Positions 1 through 7,918 of a stretch of 41,298 nucleotides of DNA are shown piece after piece. The stretch covers positions 1 through 41,298 of the forward strand of contig DAVZID010000025.1 in the NCBI GenBank assembly GCA_052273485.1, in the 5' to 3' direction. Made by a program: the position numbers and the translations under genes. Source of the DNA: Anthropogastromicrobium sp052273485. Its GTDB lineage: Bacteria > Bacillota > Clostridia > Lachnospirales > Lachnospiraceae. The notes beneath the pieces are model-generated. The model searched no databases, had not been told where the DNA came from, and worked only from the letters and a program-made list of their open reading frames with translations. Numbering within the stretch: position 1 is the stretch's first letter; every line of letters begins with the position of its first letter.

Positions 1-1
1 C

Positions 2-142
2 CCGCAAAAACATGAGGATGCAGCGATTTTCAAGGAAAATCAGCGAATCCGAATGTTTTTAGAATTGCGAAAGTTGCATAGCAACGGAGCAATTCGTGGA
101 TATCAGTTGGGGGCAAAATACCTTTTGACCCCAACATCATAA
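2..142 (+). CDS. possible C-terminal end of an upstream ORF
   Basis: A reading frame is open from the left edge of the window to a TAA at 140-142 (46 codons seen). It is rich in charged residues and ends in QLGAKYLLTPTS. I do not recognise the protein. The last 12 codons lie entirely in a palindromic repeat (105-142) that recurs outside any gene at 28947, so either the repeat has supplied the end of a real gene or the whole frame is open by chance. The missing upstream sequence would decide it. Confidence 0.35.
   Translation, partial: PQKHEDAAIFKENQRIRMFLELRKLHSNGAIRGYQLGAKYLLTPTS
105..142. repeat. REP-like palindromic repeat, copy 1
   Basis: This 38-bp unit recurs with one mismatch at 28947-28984. 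It folds on itself: GTTGGGG (106-112) pairs with CCCCAAC (129-135), and CAAAA (114-118) pairs with TTTTG (123-127), with one mismatch between the stems and a TACC tetraloop. There is no long U-tract, so it is not an ordinary terminator. Its form is that of a REP-type dispersed hairpin. See the finding on the pair. Confidence 0.75.
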
Positions 143-174
143 AATATAAAAACAAATGAAAAGGAAATGAACGT

Positions 175-972
175 ATGGTAAATTATTCAGAAAAGCCAGG
201 ATTGCAGTATCACATTCAGTTAGGAAAAGGCGATGTCGGCCGCTATGTGATCCTTCCGGGCGATCCAAAGCGCTGTGAGAAGATCGCAGCACATTTTGAC
301 AATCCAGTGAAAATGGCGGATAGTCGTGAGTTTGTGACGTATACAGGTTATCTTGATGGTGAAAAGGTCAGTGTAACCTCAACTGGTATCGGTGGTGCGT
401 CTGCCTCCATCGCGATGGAGGAGTTAGTAAAGATTGGTGCCGATACGTTTGTGCGCGTAGGTACCTGTGGTGGTATGCAGATTCCAGTGAAGAGTGGCGA
501 TCTGGTTATCGCAAGCGGCGCGATTCGTATGGAGGGAACCAGCAGAGAGTATGCGCCGATTGAGTATCCGGCAGTAGCTGATTTTCACATGGTGCAAGAA
601 CTCGTACAGGCAGCAGAAGAGAAAAACTATCCATATCATGTTGGTGTTGTCCAGTGTAAGGACGCTTTTTATGGTCAGCATGAGCCGGAAACGAAGCCAG
701 TCAGCTATGAGCTTTTAAATAAGTGGGAGGCATGGAAGCGTTTGGGATGTCTCGCATCTGAGATGGAGTCCGCAGCACTCTTTGTTGTTGGAAATTATTT
801 ACGTGTGCGTGTCGGTTCTATTTTCCTTGTTGTGGCAAATCAGGAGCGCGCAAAGGAAGGCTTGGAGAATCCAATTGTACATGATACCGAGCGTGCAATT
901 ACGACAGCGGTAGAGGCTCTTAGAAGCATGATTAAAAAAGATAAGGCAGCAAAGGAGAAGGCAGATGAATAA
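175..972 (+). CDS. udp: uridine phosphorylase
   Basis: This 265-residue cytoplasmic enzyme would split uridine with phosphate into uracil and ribose-1-phosphate. It belongs to the NP-I nucleoside phosphorylase family. The N-terminal phosphate-site motif ILPGDPKR is near residues 27-34, a Gly-rich strand (VRVGTCGG) follows near 93-100, and the nucleoside-binding SEMESAALF motif is near 198-206. The length is slightly above the usual 250 residues. The ATG follows AAAGGAAATG. The 3' end overlaps the uridine kinase gene by 8 bp, so the two are translationally coupled and form a uridine salvage and breakdown pair. Related purine (DeoD-type) or broad pyrimidine phosphorylases cannot be excluded from sequence alone, but the uridine kinase partner favours uridine. 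Confidence 0.88.
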   Translation: MVNYSEKPGLQYHIQLGKGDVGRYVILPGDPKRCEKIAAHFDNPVKMADSREFVTYTGYLDGEKVSVTSTGIGGASASIAMEELVKIGADTFVRVGTCGGMQIPVKSGDLVIASGAIRMEGTSREYAPIEYPAVADFHMVQELVQAAEEKNYPYHVGVVQCKDAFYGQHEPETKPVSYELLNKWEAWKRLGCLASEMESAALFVVGNYLRVRVGSIFLVVANQERAKEGLENPIVHDTERAITTAVEALRSMIKKDKAAKEKADE

Positions 973-1603
973 CGATATTCTGGTAATCGGAATTGCAGGA
1001 GGAACAGGAAGCGGAAAGTCCACGTTGACCAAACAGTTAGTCAATCATTTTGGCGATCAAATCACCGTACTTAAGCATGATGACTACTACAAGGCACACG
1101 ATGATATGACCTATGAGGAGAGAACGCATTTAAATTATGATCATCCGAATGCATTTGATACGGATCTGATGTTAGAGCATCTTCGCCAGTTAAAGGCCGG
1201 CAAACCGATCAACTGTCCGATCTATGATTATACGATTCACAACAGAAGCCGTAACTTTCAGGTGATTTATCCGACAAACGTTATTATTGTAGAAGGAATC
1301 CTGATTTTTGAAAACAAAGAGCTTTGCAAGGAGATGGATATTAAGATCTTTGTAGATACGGATGCTGATATTCGTATCATCCGCCGAATTCAGCGCGATG
1401 TAATTGAGCGTGCCCGCTCCCTTGAATCGGTAATTCAGCAGTATATGAATACGGTAAAGCCGATGCACGAGGAATTTGTAGAGCCAAGCAAGAAGAATGC
1501 GGACATTATTGTACTCGAGGGTGGAATGAATATGGTAGCGAAGGAAATGATTGAGAATCGCATTCGTCAGCATCTTTCGAACCAAACTAGTGAAAATAAG
1601 TAA
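965..1603 (+). CDS. udk: uridine kinase
   Basis: This 212-residue P-loop kinase phosphorylates uridine or cytidine to UMP or CMP with ATP or GTP. The Walker A motif GGTGSGKST is at residues 12-20. The nucleoside-binding LKHDDYYK and YDHPNAFD segments follow at about 36-65, as in bacterial Udk, and the RRIQRD lid region is near 140. Length matches the family (about 210). It starts inside the end of udp (8-bp overlap, ATG within GCAGATGAAT). Together the two genes give the cell a choice between phosphorolysis and salvage of uridine. A strong promoter for the next gene lies 42 bp after the stop, so the operon probably ends here. Confidence 0.93.
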   Translation: MNNDILVIGIAGGTGSGKSTLTKQLVNHFGDQITVLKHDDYYKAHDDMTYEERTHLNYDHPNAFDTDLMLEHLRQLKAGKPINCPIYDYTIHNRSRNFQVIYPTNVIIVEGILIFENKELCKEMDIKIFVDTDADIRIIRRIQRDVIERARSLESVIQQYMNTVKPMHEEFVEPSKKNADIIVLEGGMNMVAKEMIENRIRQHLSNQTSENK

Positions 1604-1644
1604 AATATAAGCAATGTTTTTCAAAAAATTCCGTAAGGTGCCTG

Positions 1645-1673
1645 TTGACGGCACAAAAGCAACGTGCTACAAT
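1645..1673 (+). promoter_or_regulatory. sigma-A promoter of the BMP lipoprotein gene
   Basis: TTGACG (1645-1650), a 17-bp spacer and TACAAT (1668-1673), with an extended -10 TGC directly before the -10 box. It lies 57 bp before the ATG at 1731. That rules out the longer upstream reading frame that runs through it. Confidence 0.85.
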
Positions 1674-1730
1674 GAACAGGAATCGGAGCGTTATCAAAAA
1701 ACGCAGCATCTTAATAAGGAGGAGTCGACG

Positions 1731-3377
1731 ATGAGAAAGAAACAACTTTTTGCCGTTCTGATGGCAGGCTCTATGGCAGCATCTCTTACTGCTTGTGGAA
1801 GCAAGTCTGACACAAAGAAGACGACAGAAGCAACCAAGACTGAGGCAACTACAGAGAAGAAAACAGAGGTAGCAACAACAGAGGCTAAGACTGAGAAGGC
1901 TACAACAGAGGCAGCTACCGAGAAGGCAACAGAGGCAGCTACAGAGGCTAAGACGGAAGAATCTTCTACAGAAGCAGCATCTTCTGAGGAGGAGTCCACA
2001 GAGGCAAAGAGTGAGGAAGCATCCAGCGAGGAAGCATCTTCAGAAGAGGCAAGCAGTGAGGACGTTTCCGCACAGGCAGAGACCGAGACGGAAGAGGCAA
2101 GCAGCGAGGTAGCTACTGAGGAAGCAAGTAGCGAAGAAGCATCTAGCGAGGAGGCATCTTCAGAGGAAGCAAGTAGCGAAGAAGCATCTAGCGAAGAGGC
2201 ATCTTCGGAGGAAGCATCTAGCGAAGAAGCATCTTCAGAGGAAGCATCCAGTGAAGAAGCATCTTCAGAGGAAGCATCCAGTGAAGAAGCAAGCAGCGAA
2301 GAAGTATCTTCAGAGGAAGCATCTTCTGAAGAGGAGTCCAGTGAGGCAGATACCGAGGAAGCATCCAGCGAGAGTGCTTCTGAAGAGGCATCTTCTGAAG
2401 AAGAGACTGAGGCAGAGACCGAAGAAGATATCGACGGTACTGGCTTCAAGATTGGTATGGTTACCGATGTCGGTGGTGTAAACGATGGCTCCTTCAACCA
2501 GTCCGCATGGGAAGGCTTACAGAGAGCAGCTGAGAACTTTGGCTGTGAGGTTAAGTACATCGAGTCTAAGGGTGATGCAGACTTCGTTCCAAATATCGAG
2601 AGCTTCTTAGACGAAGATTATGATTTGATTATTTGTACTGGTTATGTAATGGCAGATGCTGTTCGCGATGCAGCAGAGTTGAATCCAGACCAGAAGTTTG
2701 CAATCGTTGATGATGCTTCCAATGCAGATCTGGATAATGTAACTTGCATGATGTTTGAGCAGGAGCAGGCTTCCTACTTAGTAGGTTTAGCAGCAGGCTA
2801 CACAACGGAGAGCAATGTTGTAGGTTTTGTTGTAGGACAGGCAAATGAGACCATGAACTCCTTTGGTTATGGTTATTTAGCAGGTGTTCTGGATGCAAAT
2901 CCGGATGCAACGATCCTTCAGTACAACGCGAACTCCTTTGGCGATGCAAGTGCCGGAAAGACTGCAGTAAATACCATGGTAACAAAGGGCGCAGATGTTG
3001 TATTCCATGCAGCTGGTGGTACAGGTCTTGGTGTAATTGATGGCTGTAAGGAAAATGGTATCTGGGCAATCGGTGTTGACTCTGACCAGAGTCCTTTAGC
3101 TCCAGAGACGATTCTGACCTCCGCTTTAAAGAGAGTTGATAACGCTTGCTACGATGCAGCAAAGAAGACAATTCTTGGAACTCTTGAGGGTGGTCTTTCA
3201 ACATATGATCTGGCAGCAGGCGGTGTTGATATCGCTCCGACAACAGATAACCTGTCCAAGGACGTAATCGAGAAGATCGAAAAGGCAAAGGAAGACATCA
3301 TTGCCGGCGATCTGGTTGTTCCGAAGAATCAGGAAGAGTTTGAAGAGAAGTACGGCGACGTATACGAGCTGGACTAA
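1731..3377 (+). CDS. nupN: BMP-family nucleoside-binding lipoprotein with long acidic linker
   Basis: This 548-residue lipoprotein is the binding component of a nucleoside ABC importer (BMP/PnrA family). The signal peptide ends in the lipobox LTAC with lipidated Cys22. Residues about 23-232 are a low-complexity linker, first Thr/Glu/Lys/Ala, then many copies of Glu-Ala-Ser-Ser-Glu. The BMP domain starts near 235 (FKIGMVTDVGGVNDGSFNQS), with the typical GTGLGVIDGCKENGIWAIGVD segment near 425-445. Start chosen at 1731 because AAGGAGG precedes it and the promoter lies just upstream. A linker of about 210 residues is far longer than the short tether usual in this family. Its partners NupOPQ are encoded 5.4 kb downstream at 8828-12372. 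It has its own promoter and terminator, so it can be made in excess over the membrane parts. Confidence 0.9.
   Translation: MRKKQLFAVLMAGSMAASLTACGSKSDTKKTTEATKTEATTEKKTEVATTEAKTEKATTEAATEKATEAATEAKTEESSTEAASSEEESTEAKSEEASSEEASSEEASSEDVSAQAETETEEASSEVATEEASSEEASSEEASSEEASSEEASSEEASSEEASSEEASSEEASSEEASSEEASSEEASSEEVSSEEASSEEESSEADTEEASSESASEEASSEEETEAETEEDIDGTGFKIGMVTDVGGVNDGSFNQSAWEGLQRAAENFGCEVKYIESKGDADFVPNIESFLDEDYDLIICTGYVMADAVRDAAELNPDQKFAIVDDASNADLDNVTCMMFEQEQASYLVGLAAGYTTESNVVGFVVGQANETMNSFGYGYLAGVLDANPDATILQYNANSFGDASAGKTAVNTMVTKGADVVFHAAGGTGLGVIDGCKENGIWAIGVDSDQSPLAPETILTSALKRVDNACYDAAKKTILGTLEGGLSTYDLAAGGVDIAPTTDNLSKDVIEKIEKAKEDIIAGDLVVPKNQEEFEEKYGDVYELD
2018..2405 (+). repeat. 15-bp tandem repeat coding Glu-Ala-Ser-Ser-Glu
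   Basis: Near-identical 15-bp units (GAAGCATCTTCAGAG and synonymous variants) are repeated. About a dozen are uninterrupted between roughly 2118 and 2340, with degenerate copies on both sides. Unit length is a multiple of three, so gain or loss of units keeps the frame. Synonymous changes alternate between GAA/GAG and AGC/TCT/TCC, which suggests both recent copying and selection on the peptide. Confidence 0.9.
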
Positions 3378-3399
3378 TCGACAGGTAATGCCATAATGA

Positions 3400-3433
3400 G
3401 GTGGCAGTGACGTGCTCACTGCCATCTTTTTTT
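3400..3433 (+). terminator. intrinsic terminator after the BMP gene
   Basis: The stem 3400-3410 pairs with 3416-3426 (core GGCAGTGA/TCACTGCC, one G-U pair) around a CGTGC loop, followed directly by a run of T to 3433. Confidence 0.93.
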
Positions 3434-3505
3434 GGAAGTAACAAATCAGTTACAAATAGATTCCAGCCACTTGCAAAGCGGCTGGTGAGAAGAGGAGAAG
3501 AGATT

Positions 3506-4585
3506 ATGAGAAAAGTATTTGCATCAATGACAGCAGTTTCGATGGCAGCAGCAGTAATGCTTGCAGGATGTGGTTCAAACAGCAGTGACAAGAAGACAAC
3601 TACAGCAGCTTCAACAAAGACAACTGAGGCAGCGACTGAGAAAGCAACTGAGAAAGCAACTGAGAAGAAGACCGAGGCTGCAACTGAGAAAGAGACAGAA
3701 AAGGTATCTTCTGAAGAGGCTTCTTCTGAAGAAGTTTCTTCCGAAAATACATCTTCTGAGGCAGCATCCAGCGAAGCATCTTCGAAGGAAGACACAGCAA
3801 AGGAAGTTGACGAGAACGCAAAGGTTCGTGTTATCGACATCAACCTGACAGATGAGCAGTATGCGTTCGGTGTAGATAAGGATGAGCCAGAGCTGTTAGA
3901 GAAGACAAATGAGTTCATCGCAAAGATCATGGAAGACGGTACCTTCGATGAGATCTGTGATCACTATTTCGGTGATGGCGAGCCAGTTATGGTAAAGTCT
4001 GCAGAGTATGATGAGTCCAAGGATCAGTTAGTTGTCGCAACAAACGCTGGTTTCGAGCCATTTGAGTTCATGAAGGGCGAAGATTACTGTGGTATTGATA
4101 TGGAGATGGCAGCGATGCTTGCCGATTATCTTGGTAAGGAGTTAGTTATTCAGAACATGGATTTCGATGCAGTATGCTTGTCTGTTGGACAGCATAAGTG
4201 TGACATCGCAATGGCTGGTCTGACGATTACTGAGAGCAGAAAGGATCAGGTTGCATTCACCGATTCTTACTACAATGCATCTCAGAAGCTGATCGTTGCA
4301 GCAGATGACACTACATTTGATGACTGCAAGACTGCAGAGGATGTAGAGGCAATCTTAAAGACTTTCGACAGCAAGACAAAGGTTGGTGCACAGAATGGAA
4401 CAACTGGACAGTTCTATGTTCAGGGTAGCGAGGACTTAGGTTTTGAGGGATTTGATATGACGCTGACTGGATATAAGAATGGTTCTTTAGCTGTACAGGA
4501 TCTTCTGAATGGAAATCTGGATTATGTCATTATCGATGCAGCACCAGCAGCAAGCATCACAGCAGCAATCAACGCACTGCAATAA
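3506..4585 (+). CDS. amino acid-binding lipoprotein, circularly permuted SBP_bac_3 fold
   Basis: This 359-residue lipoprotein is the binding protein of the polar amino acid ABC importer encoded just downstream. Lipobox LAGC with Cys22; acidic Thr/Ser/Glu linker about 23-106. The domain order is unusual. Residues about 107-160 (VIDINLTDEQYAFGV, then MEDGTFDEICDHYFGDG) match what is normally the C-terminal end of family 3 binding proteins. The normal N-terminal start (QLVVATNAGFEPFEF) comes only at about 173, and the protein stops after LDYVIIDAAPAASI, exactly where the displaced segment would normally follow. All parts of one domain are present once, in permuted order. Start chosen at 3506 for its AGAGGAGAAGAG ribosome site. 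Genes for permease and ATPase follow with no terminator between. Confidence 0.9.
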   Translation: MRKVFASMTAVSMAAAVMLAGCGSNSSDKKTTTAASTKTTEAATEKATEKATEKKTEAATEKETEKVSSEEASSEEVSSENTSSEAASSEASSKEDTAKEVDENAKVRVIDINLTDEQYAFGVDKDEPELLEKTNEFIAKIMEDGTFDEICDHYFGDGEPVMVKSAEYDESKDQLVVATNAGFEPFEFMKGEDYCGIDMEMAAMLADYLGKELVIQNMDFDAVCLSVGQHKCDIAMAGLTITESRKDQVAFTDSYYNASQKLIVAADDTTFDDCKTAEDVEAILKTFDSKTKVGAQNGTTGQFYVQGSEDLGFEGFDMTLTGYKNGSLAVQDLLNGNLDYVIIDAAPAASITAAINALQ

Positions 4586-4667
4586 TTAAGGAAATCGACA
4601 AGCTAGTTTTCTTTCTGAATAAAGAAATCAGGACAAACAAAATAGTAGAAGTAACAGGAGTAACAGG

Positions 4668-5378
4668 ATGGGAGATTTTGGTCGTAAAATAGACCGTTTT
4701 ATTGAGATTTTCTGGGAGCAACGTGGCTATGTCCGCGTTCTGGAAGGTCTGCAGAATACCGTTTTGATTGCGGTAGTCGGCCTTATCATTGGTATCCTGA
4801 TCGGAACGCTGATTGCGTCTGTGAGGGTAATGCCAAAATATAAGCGTCTTCCGCGCGTATTAAATGGATTTTGTAGCTTTTATGTAGGGCTGTTTCGTGG
4901 AACGCCAATGGTTGTACAGCTTTTGGTGTGCTATTATGTACTGCTTCCTCTTATGGGCGTGCATATGACAGGTGTGCAGGTATCCATGCTTGTTTTTGGT
5001 TTAAATAGTGGAGCCTATATTTCAGAGATGATGCGTGCGGGCATTGAGTCCGTTGATCCGGGACAGATGGAGGCAGGAAGAGCAGTCGGACTTAGTTTTT
5101 CGGTCACGATGATCAAAATCGTCATCCCGCAGGCGGTAAAGAATATCCTGCCAACGCTTGGCAATGAGTTTATTGCACTGGTGAAAGAGACCTCTGTTGT
5201 TAGTTTTGTCGGTGCAGCCGATCTGTATGTTGCATTCAACTACATCGGAACCAACAGCTATGAGTTCATGGTGCCATATCTGGTAATGGCGCTGATCTAT
5301 ATTGTGATTGTACTTCTGATCAGCTTTGGTATTAAATTAATGGAAAGGAGCCTGAAGAAGAGTGATAGACGTAATTGA
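4668..5378 (+). CDS. polar amino acid ABC transporter permease
   Basis: This 236-residue inner-membrane permease is of the HisM/GlnP family. Hydrophobic segments are visible near residues 27-52, 65-95, 100-115 and 205-230. A conserved EAA loop lies near 138-170 (AGRAVGLSFSVTMIKIVIPQ) and contacts the ATPase. It is the only permease gene here, so the channel is probably a homodimer. An 82-bp gap from the binding protein gene contains a weak A/T-only hairpin (4608-4627), which could lower permease expression relative to the binding protein. The ATG follows AACAGGAGTAACAGG. The 3' end overlaps the ATPase gene by 17 bp. Confidence 0.93.
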   Translation: MGDFGRKIDRFIEIFWEQRGYVRVLEGLQNTVLIAVVGLIIGILIGTLIASVRVMPKYKRLPRVLNGFCSFYVGLFRGTPMVVQLLVCYYVLLPLMGVHMTGVQVSMLVFGLNSGAYISEMMRAGIESVDPGQMEAGRAVGLSFSVTMIKIVIPQAVKNILPTLGNEFIALVKETSVVSFVGAADLYVAFNYIGTNSYEFMVPYLVMALIYIVIVLLISFGIKLMERSLKKSDRRN

Positions 5379-6123
5379 TTTGAGAAAAAGCTTTCATGAT
5401 CTTGAGGTTCTCAAAGGAATCAATTTTAAGGTGGAGAAGGGCGATATTGTAGCGATCATCGGCCCGTCCGGTTCTGGAAAGAGTACATTCTTAAGATGCT
5501 TAAACTGTATGGAAGATCCGACCGCAGGAAAGATCATTTTCAACGGTGTTGATATCGCGGATATGAGCGTTGATATCAATGTCCATCGCCGCCATATGGG
5601 TATGGTGTTCCAGCATTTTAATTTGTTTAACAACAAGACGGTGTTGGAAAACATTATGTTGGCGCCAGAATATGTGCGCCGCAAGGAAGCAAAGAAGACA
5701 AAGAACGGCAAGAGCAAGAAGCAGATTCACGAGGAAGTAAAGAGTGAGGCAATGGAGCTGTTAAAGCGCATTGGTCTTGAATCCAAGGCCGACGTTTACC
5801 CATCTACACTTTCCGGCGGCCAGAAGCAGCGTGTCGCGATCGTGCGTGCGCTTGCAATGAATCCAGACGTGATTTTGTTTGATGAGCCGACAAGTGCGCT
5901 TGACCCGGAGATGGTCGGTGAGGTGCTTGACCTTATGAAGAGCGTAGCTGCAGAGGGTATGACAATGATCGTTGTCACACATGAGATGGGCTTTGCCAGA
6001 GAAGTAGCAAACCGTATCATCTTCATGGATGACGGACAGATTTTAGAGAGCGGCGACCCGAAGGAGTTCTTTGCACATCCGAAGACGCAGCGCGCCCGCG
6101 ACTTTTTGTCTAAGGTGCTGTAA
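5362..6123 (+). CDS. polar amino acid ABC transporter ATP-binding protein (GlnQ-like)
   Basis: This 253-residue cytoplasmic ATPase drives the amino acid importer. Walker A is GPSGSGKST (about residues 34-42), the Q-loop is in VFQHFNLF, the signature is LSGGQKQRVA, Walker B is VILFDEP, and the H-loop is VTHEMGF. The GTG start at 5362 lies inside the permease gene, 12 bp after a GGAAAGGAG site, and gives the normal MIDVIDLRKSF N-terminus. Compared with usual GlnQ proteins (about 240) there is a short Lys-rich insertion of roughly 15 residues between the Q-loop and the signature (EAKKTKNGKSKKQIHEE). A strong terminator closes the operon. Confidence 0.94.
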   Translation: MIDVIDLRKSFHDLEVLKGINFKVEKGDIVAIIGPSGSGKSTFLRCLNCMEDPTAGKIIFNGVDIADMSVDINVHRRHMGMVFQHFNLFNNKTVLENIMLAPEYVRRKEAKKTKNGKSKKQIHEEVKSEAMELLKRIGLESKADVYPSTLSGGQKQRVAIVRALAMNPDVILFDEPTSALDPEMVGEVLDLMKSVAAEGMTMIVVTHEMGFAREVANRIIFMDDGQILESGDPKEFFAHPKTQRARDFLSKVL

Positions 6124-6173
6124 TAGGAAATAAAGTCACTTCACCGAGTGGGCTTTTCGTAACCTACCCCTAG

Positions 6174-6212
6174 AGAATCGTCATGGCCTGGCCGTGGCGG
6201 TTCTTTTTCTTT
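6174..6212 (+). terminator. intrinsic terminator after the amino acid transporter operon
   Basis: Bases 6174-6188 pair with 6190-6204 (15 positions, three of them G-U; the innermost bases must open to form the loop), followed by TTTTTCTTT. Confidence 0.92.
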
Positions 6213-6221
6213 GAAAACCTC

Positions 6222-6250
6222 TTTACTAAAAGAAGAAAACAGTATAAAAT
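6222..6250 (+). promoter_or_regulatory. probable sigma-A promoter of yjjIW
   Basis: TTTACT (6222-6227), a 17-bp spacer and TAAAAT (6245-6250). It would give a 5' leader of about 117 bases before the yjjI start. Boxes are moderately good matches to consensus. Confidence 0.55.
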
Positions 6251-6302
6251 AAGAATGAAGAGCAAATCTTGATGTCAAATTTTAAAATAAAGCAACCGTT
6301 TC

Positions 6303-6337
6303 ATGCGGAAAAACAACAAGCCGCATTGAATTGTTGT
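6303..6337 (+). promoter_or_regulatory. leader with two mutually exclusive stems upstream of yjjI
   Basis: ATGCGG (6303-6308) can pair with CCGCAT (6321-6326). Alternatively ACAACAA (6313-6319) can pair with TTGTTGT (6331-6337). The second helix uses the loop of the first and encloses its 3' arm, so only one is likely at a time. The layout resembles a switch, but I do not recognise any known riboswitch class. Confidence 0.4.
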
Positions 6338-6373
6338 GCCAATTTGATCCAATAAAGAAAGGATGGTGTCATT

Positions 6374-7918
6374 TTGAGACCAATATCAATGGAACGTGTT
6401 GAAAATACACGACAGGAAATATTAAATATCATCACCAGCCGCAAGCTGACCCATGAGCAAAAGCTGACCAATTTAGCAGGTCAGGCAGACTCTTTACTTG
6501 AGGTTCTTGATCTTCCGGATGGACTTGAGGAGCTTCTTGAACCAGTAGAGGGTAAGCAGTGTATTTGCGATCTGTTTGAGGGTCATGCACCGGTAAGACC
6601 AAGATACATTGTTCCAGACTATGCAAAGTTTATGAGAGAGGGAAGCAAGTTCTTACAGCTTGACCCACCGAAGGATATCTACGAGGCATTAAACTCGCTT
6701 CTGATTTTCTATAAGAATGTTCCAAGTGTCACCAACTATCCGGTTTACTTAGGAAATCTGGATGAGCTGCTTGAACCATTTATGGATGATGTGGATGAGG
6801 CACAGGCAAAGAAGCTGTTTAAGCTGTTCTTTACTCATATTGATCGCACCGTCCTCGATTCCTTCTCCCATGCGGATATTGGACCAAAAGCGACCAGAGC
6901 AGGACGTTTGATCTTAGAGGTAGAGCGCGAGCTTTTGGATGCCGTTCCAAATATTACGATGAAATATGATGCCGACATCACACCGGACGATTTTGGGATC
7001 GAGTGCGTTAAGACAGCGCTTAAGACCGCAAAGCCGAGCTTTGCAAATCATAAGATGTTCAAAAAGGAACTTGGTGAAAATTATGTCATTGCTAGCTGCT
7101 ACAATGGCCTTCTGTTAGGCGGTGGCTCCTATACGCTATGCCGTCTAATTCTTGGCAATATCGCAAAGCGTGCAAAGGATAAGAAGGATTTCTTCGAGAA
7201 TCAGCTTCCGTATGTAATGGATCGCATGGCTCGTTATATGGATGCACGTATTCGCTTTGAGGTGGAGGAGAGCGGCTTCTTTGAGAGCAACTTCCTTGCA
7301 AAAGAGGGTTTTATCCACAGAGATCGTTTTACGGCTATGTTTGGTATGGTCGGTATGGCAGAGTGCGTCAATACACTTATGGCGCTTGAAGGCAAGGATG
7401 CGCGTTTCGGTCATGACAAAGAGGCAGATGACCTTGGTGTTGAGATCATGGAAGCAATCAATGCCTTCAATAACGCACACATAAATCCATATTGTGAGGC
7501 AACTGGCGGTCATTTTCTGCTGCATGCACAGGTTGGCATCGCACAGGATAAGAACATCACCCCAGGAACCAGAATCCCGATCGGCGAGGAGCCAAAGGAG
7601 TTAATTGATCAGCTGCGTCATTGCAGTCGTTTCCATAAGTACTTCCCGTCTGGCACTGGTGATATCTTCCCGGTTGATGTGACCGTACACAAGAATCCGC
7701 AGTTCGTGCTCGATATCGTAAAGGGTGCATTCCAGGCGGATCTTCGTTACCTGTCCTTCTATGAGAGTGATGGTGATGTAATCCGTGTTACCGGATACTT
7801 AGCAAAGCGTTCTGAGATTGAGAAGTATCAAAGAGGCGAGAGTGTTCTTCAGAATACCACGCAGCTTGCAACTGGTGCAACCGAGAACGGTCATGTTCAG
7901 GAAAGAAGGATCCGCTGA
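6374..7918 (+). CDS. yjjI: YjjI-family glycyl radical enzyme
   Basis: This 514-residue protein resembles the YjjI family (DUF3029), glycyl radical enzymes whose reaction is, to my knowledge, not established. The radical site is RVTGY at residues 471-475, with Gly474 about 40 residues from the end, as in other members of the superfamily. Cys242 (in ASCYNGLLLGGG) is a candidate for the catalytic thiyl cysteine. The frame begins with TTG at 6374, 10 bases after AGAAAGGA. An in-frame ATG at 6389 (MERVENTRQ) is possible but too far from that site. The stop overlaps the activase start by 1 bp, so enzyme and activase are coupled. It needs anaerobic conditions. The neighbours on both sides handle nucleosides. 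Confidence 0.87.
   Translation: MRPISMERVENTRQEILNIITSRKLTHEQKLTNLAGQADSLLEVLDLPDGLEELLEPVEGKQCICDLFEGHAPVRPRYIVPDYAKFMREGSKFLQLDPPKDIYEALNSLLIFYKNVPSVTNYPVYLGNLDELLEPFMDDVDEAQAKKLFKLFFTHIDRTVLDSFSHADIGPKATRAGRLILEVERELLDAVPNITMKYDADITPDDFGIECVKTALKTAKPSFANHKMFKKELGENYVIASCYNGLLLGGGSYTLCRLILGNIAKRAKDKKDFFENQLPYVMDRMARYMDARIRFEVEESGFFESNFLAKEGFIHRDRFTAMFGMVGMAECVNTLMALEGKDARFGHDKEADDLGVEIMEAINAFNNAHINPYCEATGGHFLLHAQVGIAQDKNITPGTRIPIGEEPKELIDQLRHCSRFHKYFPSGTGDIFPVDVTVHKNPQFVLDIVKGAFQADLRYLSFYESDGDVIRVTGYLAKRSEIEKYQRGESVLQNTTQLATGATENGHVQERRIR

Noticed and set aside
1614..1730. In-frame extension of the BMP lipoprotein upstream of 1731
   Set aside because: It runs through the promoter and would put 39 residues before the signal peptide.
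1694..2560. 288-codon minus-strand frame rich in Ser, Ala and Asp
   Set aside because: It is the complement of the EASSE tandem repeat of the BMP lipoprotein; it has no ribosome site and no domain.
3506..4585. Frameshift or rearrangement artefact as the cause of the unusual domain order
   Set aside because: The frame is continuous, each part of the domain occurs once, and a normal signal peptide and linker precede it; assembly error would be expected to break the frame or duplicate parts.
4608..4627. Terminator between the amino acid-binding protein and the permease
   Set aside because: A/T-only 7-bp stem without a T-run; at most a minor transcript-stability element.
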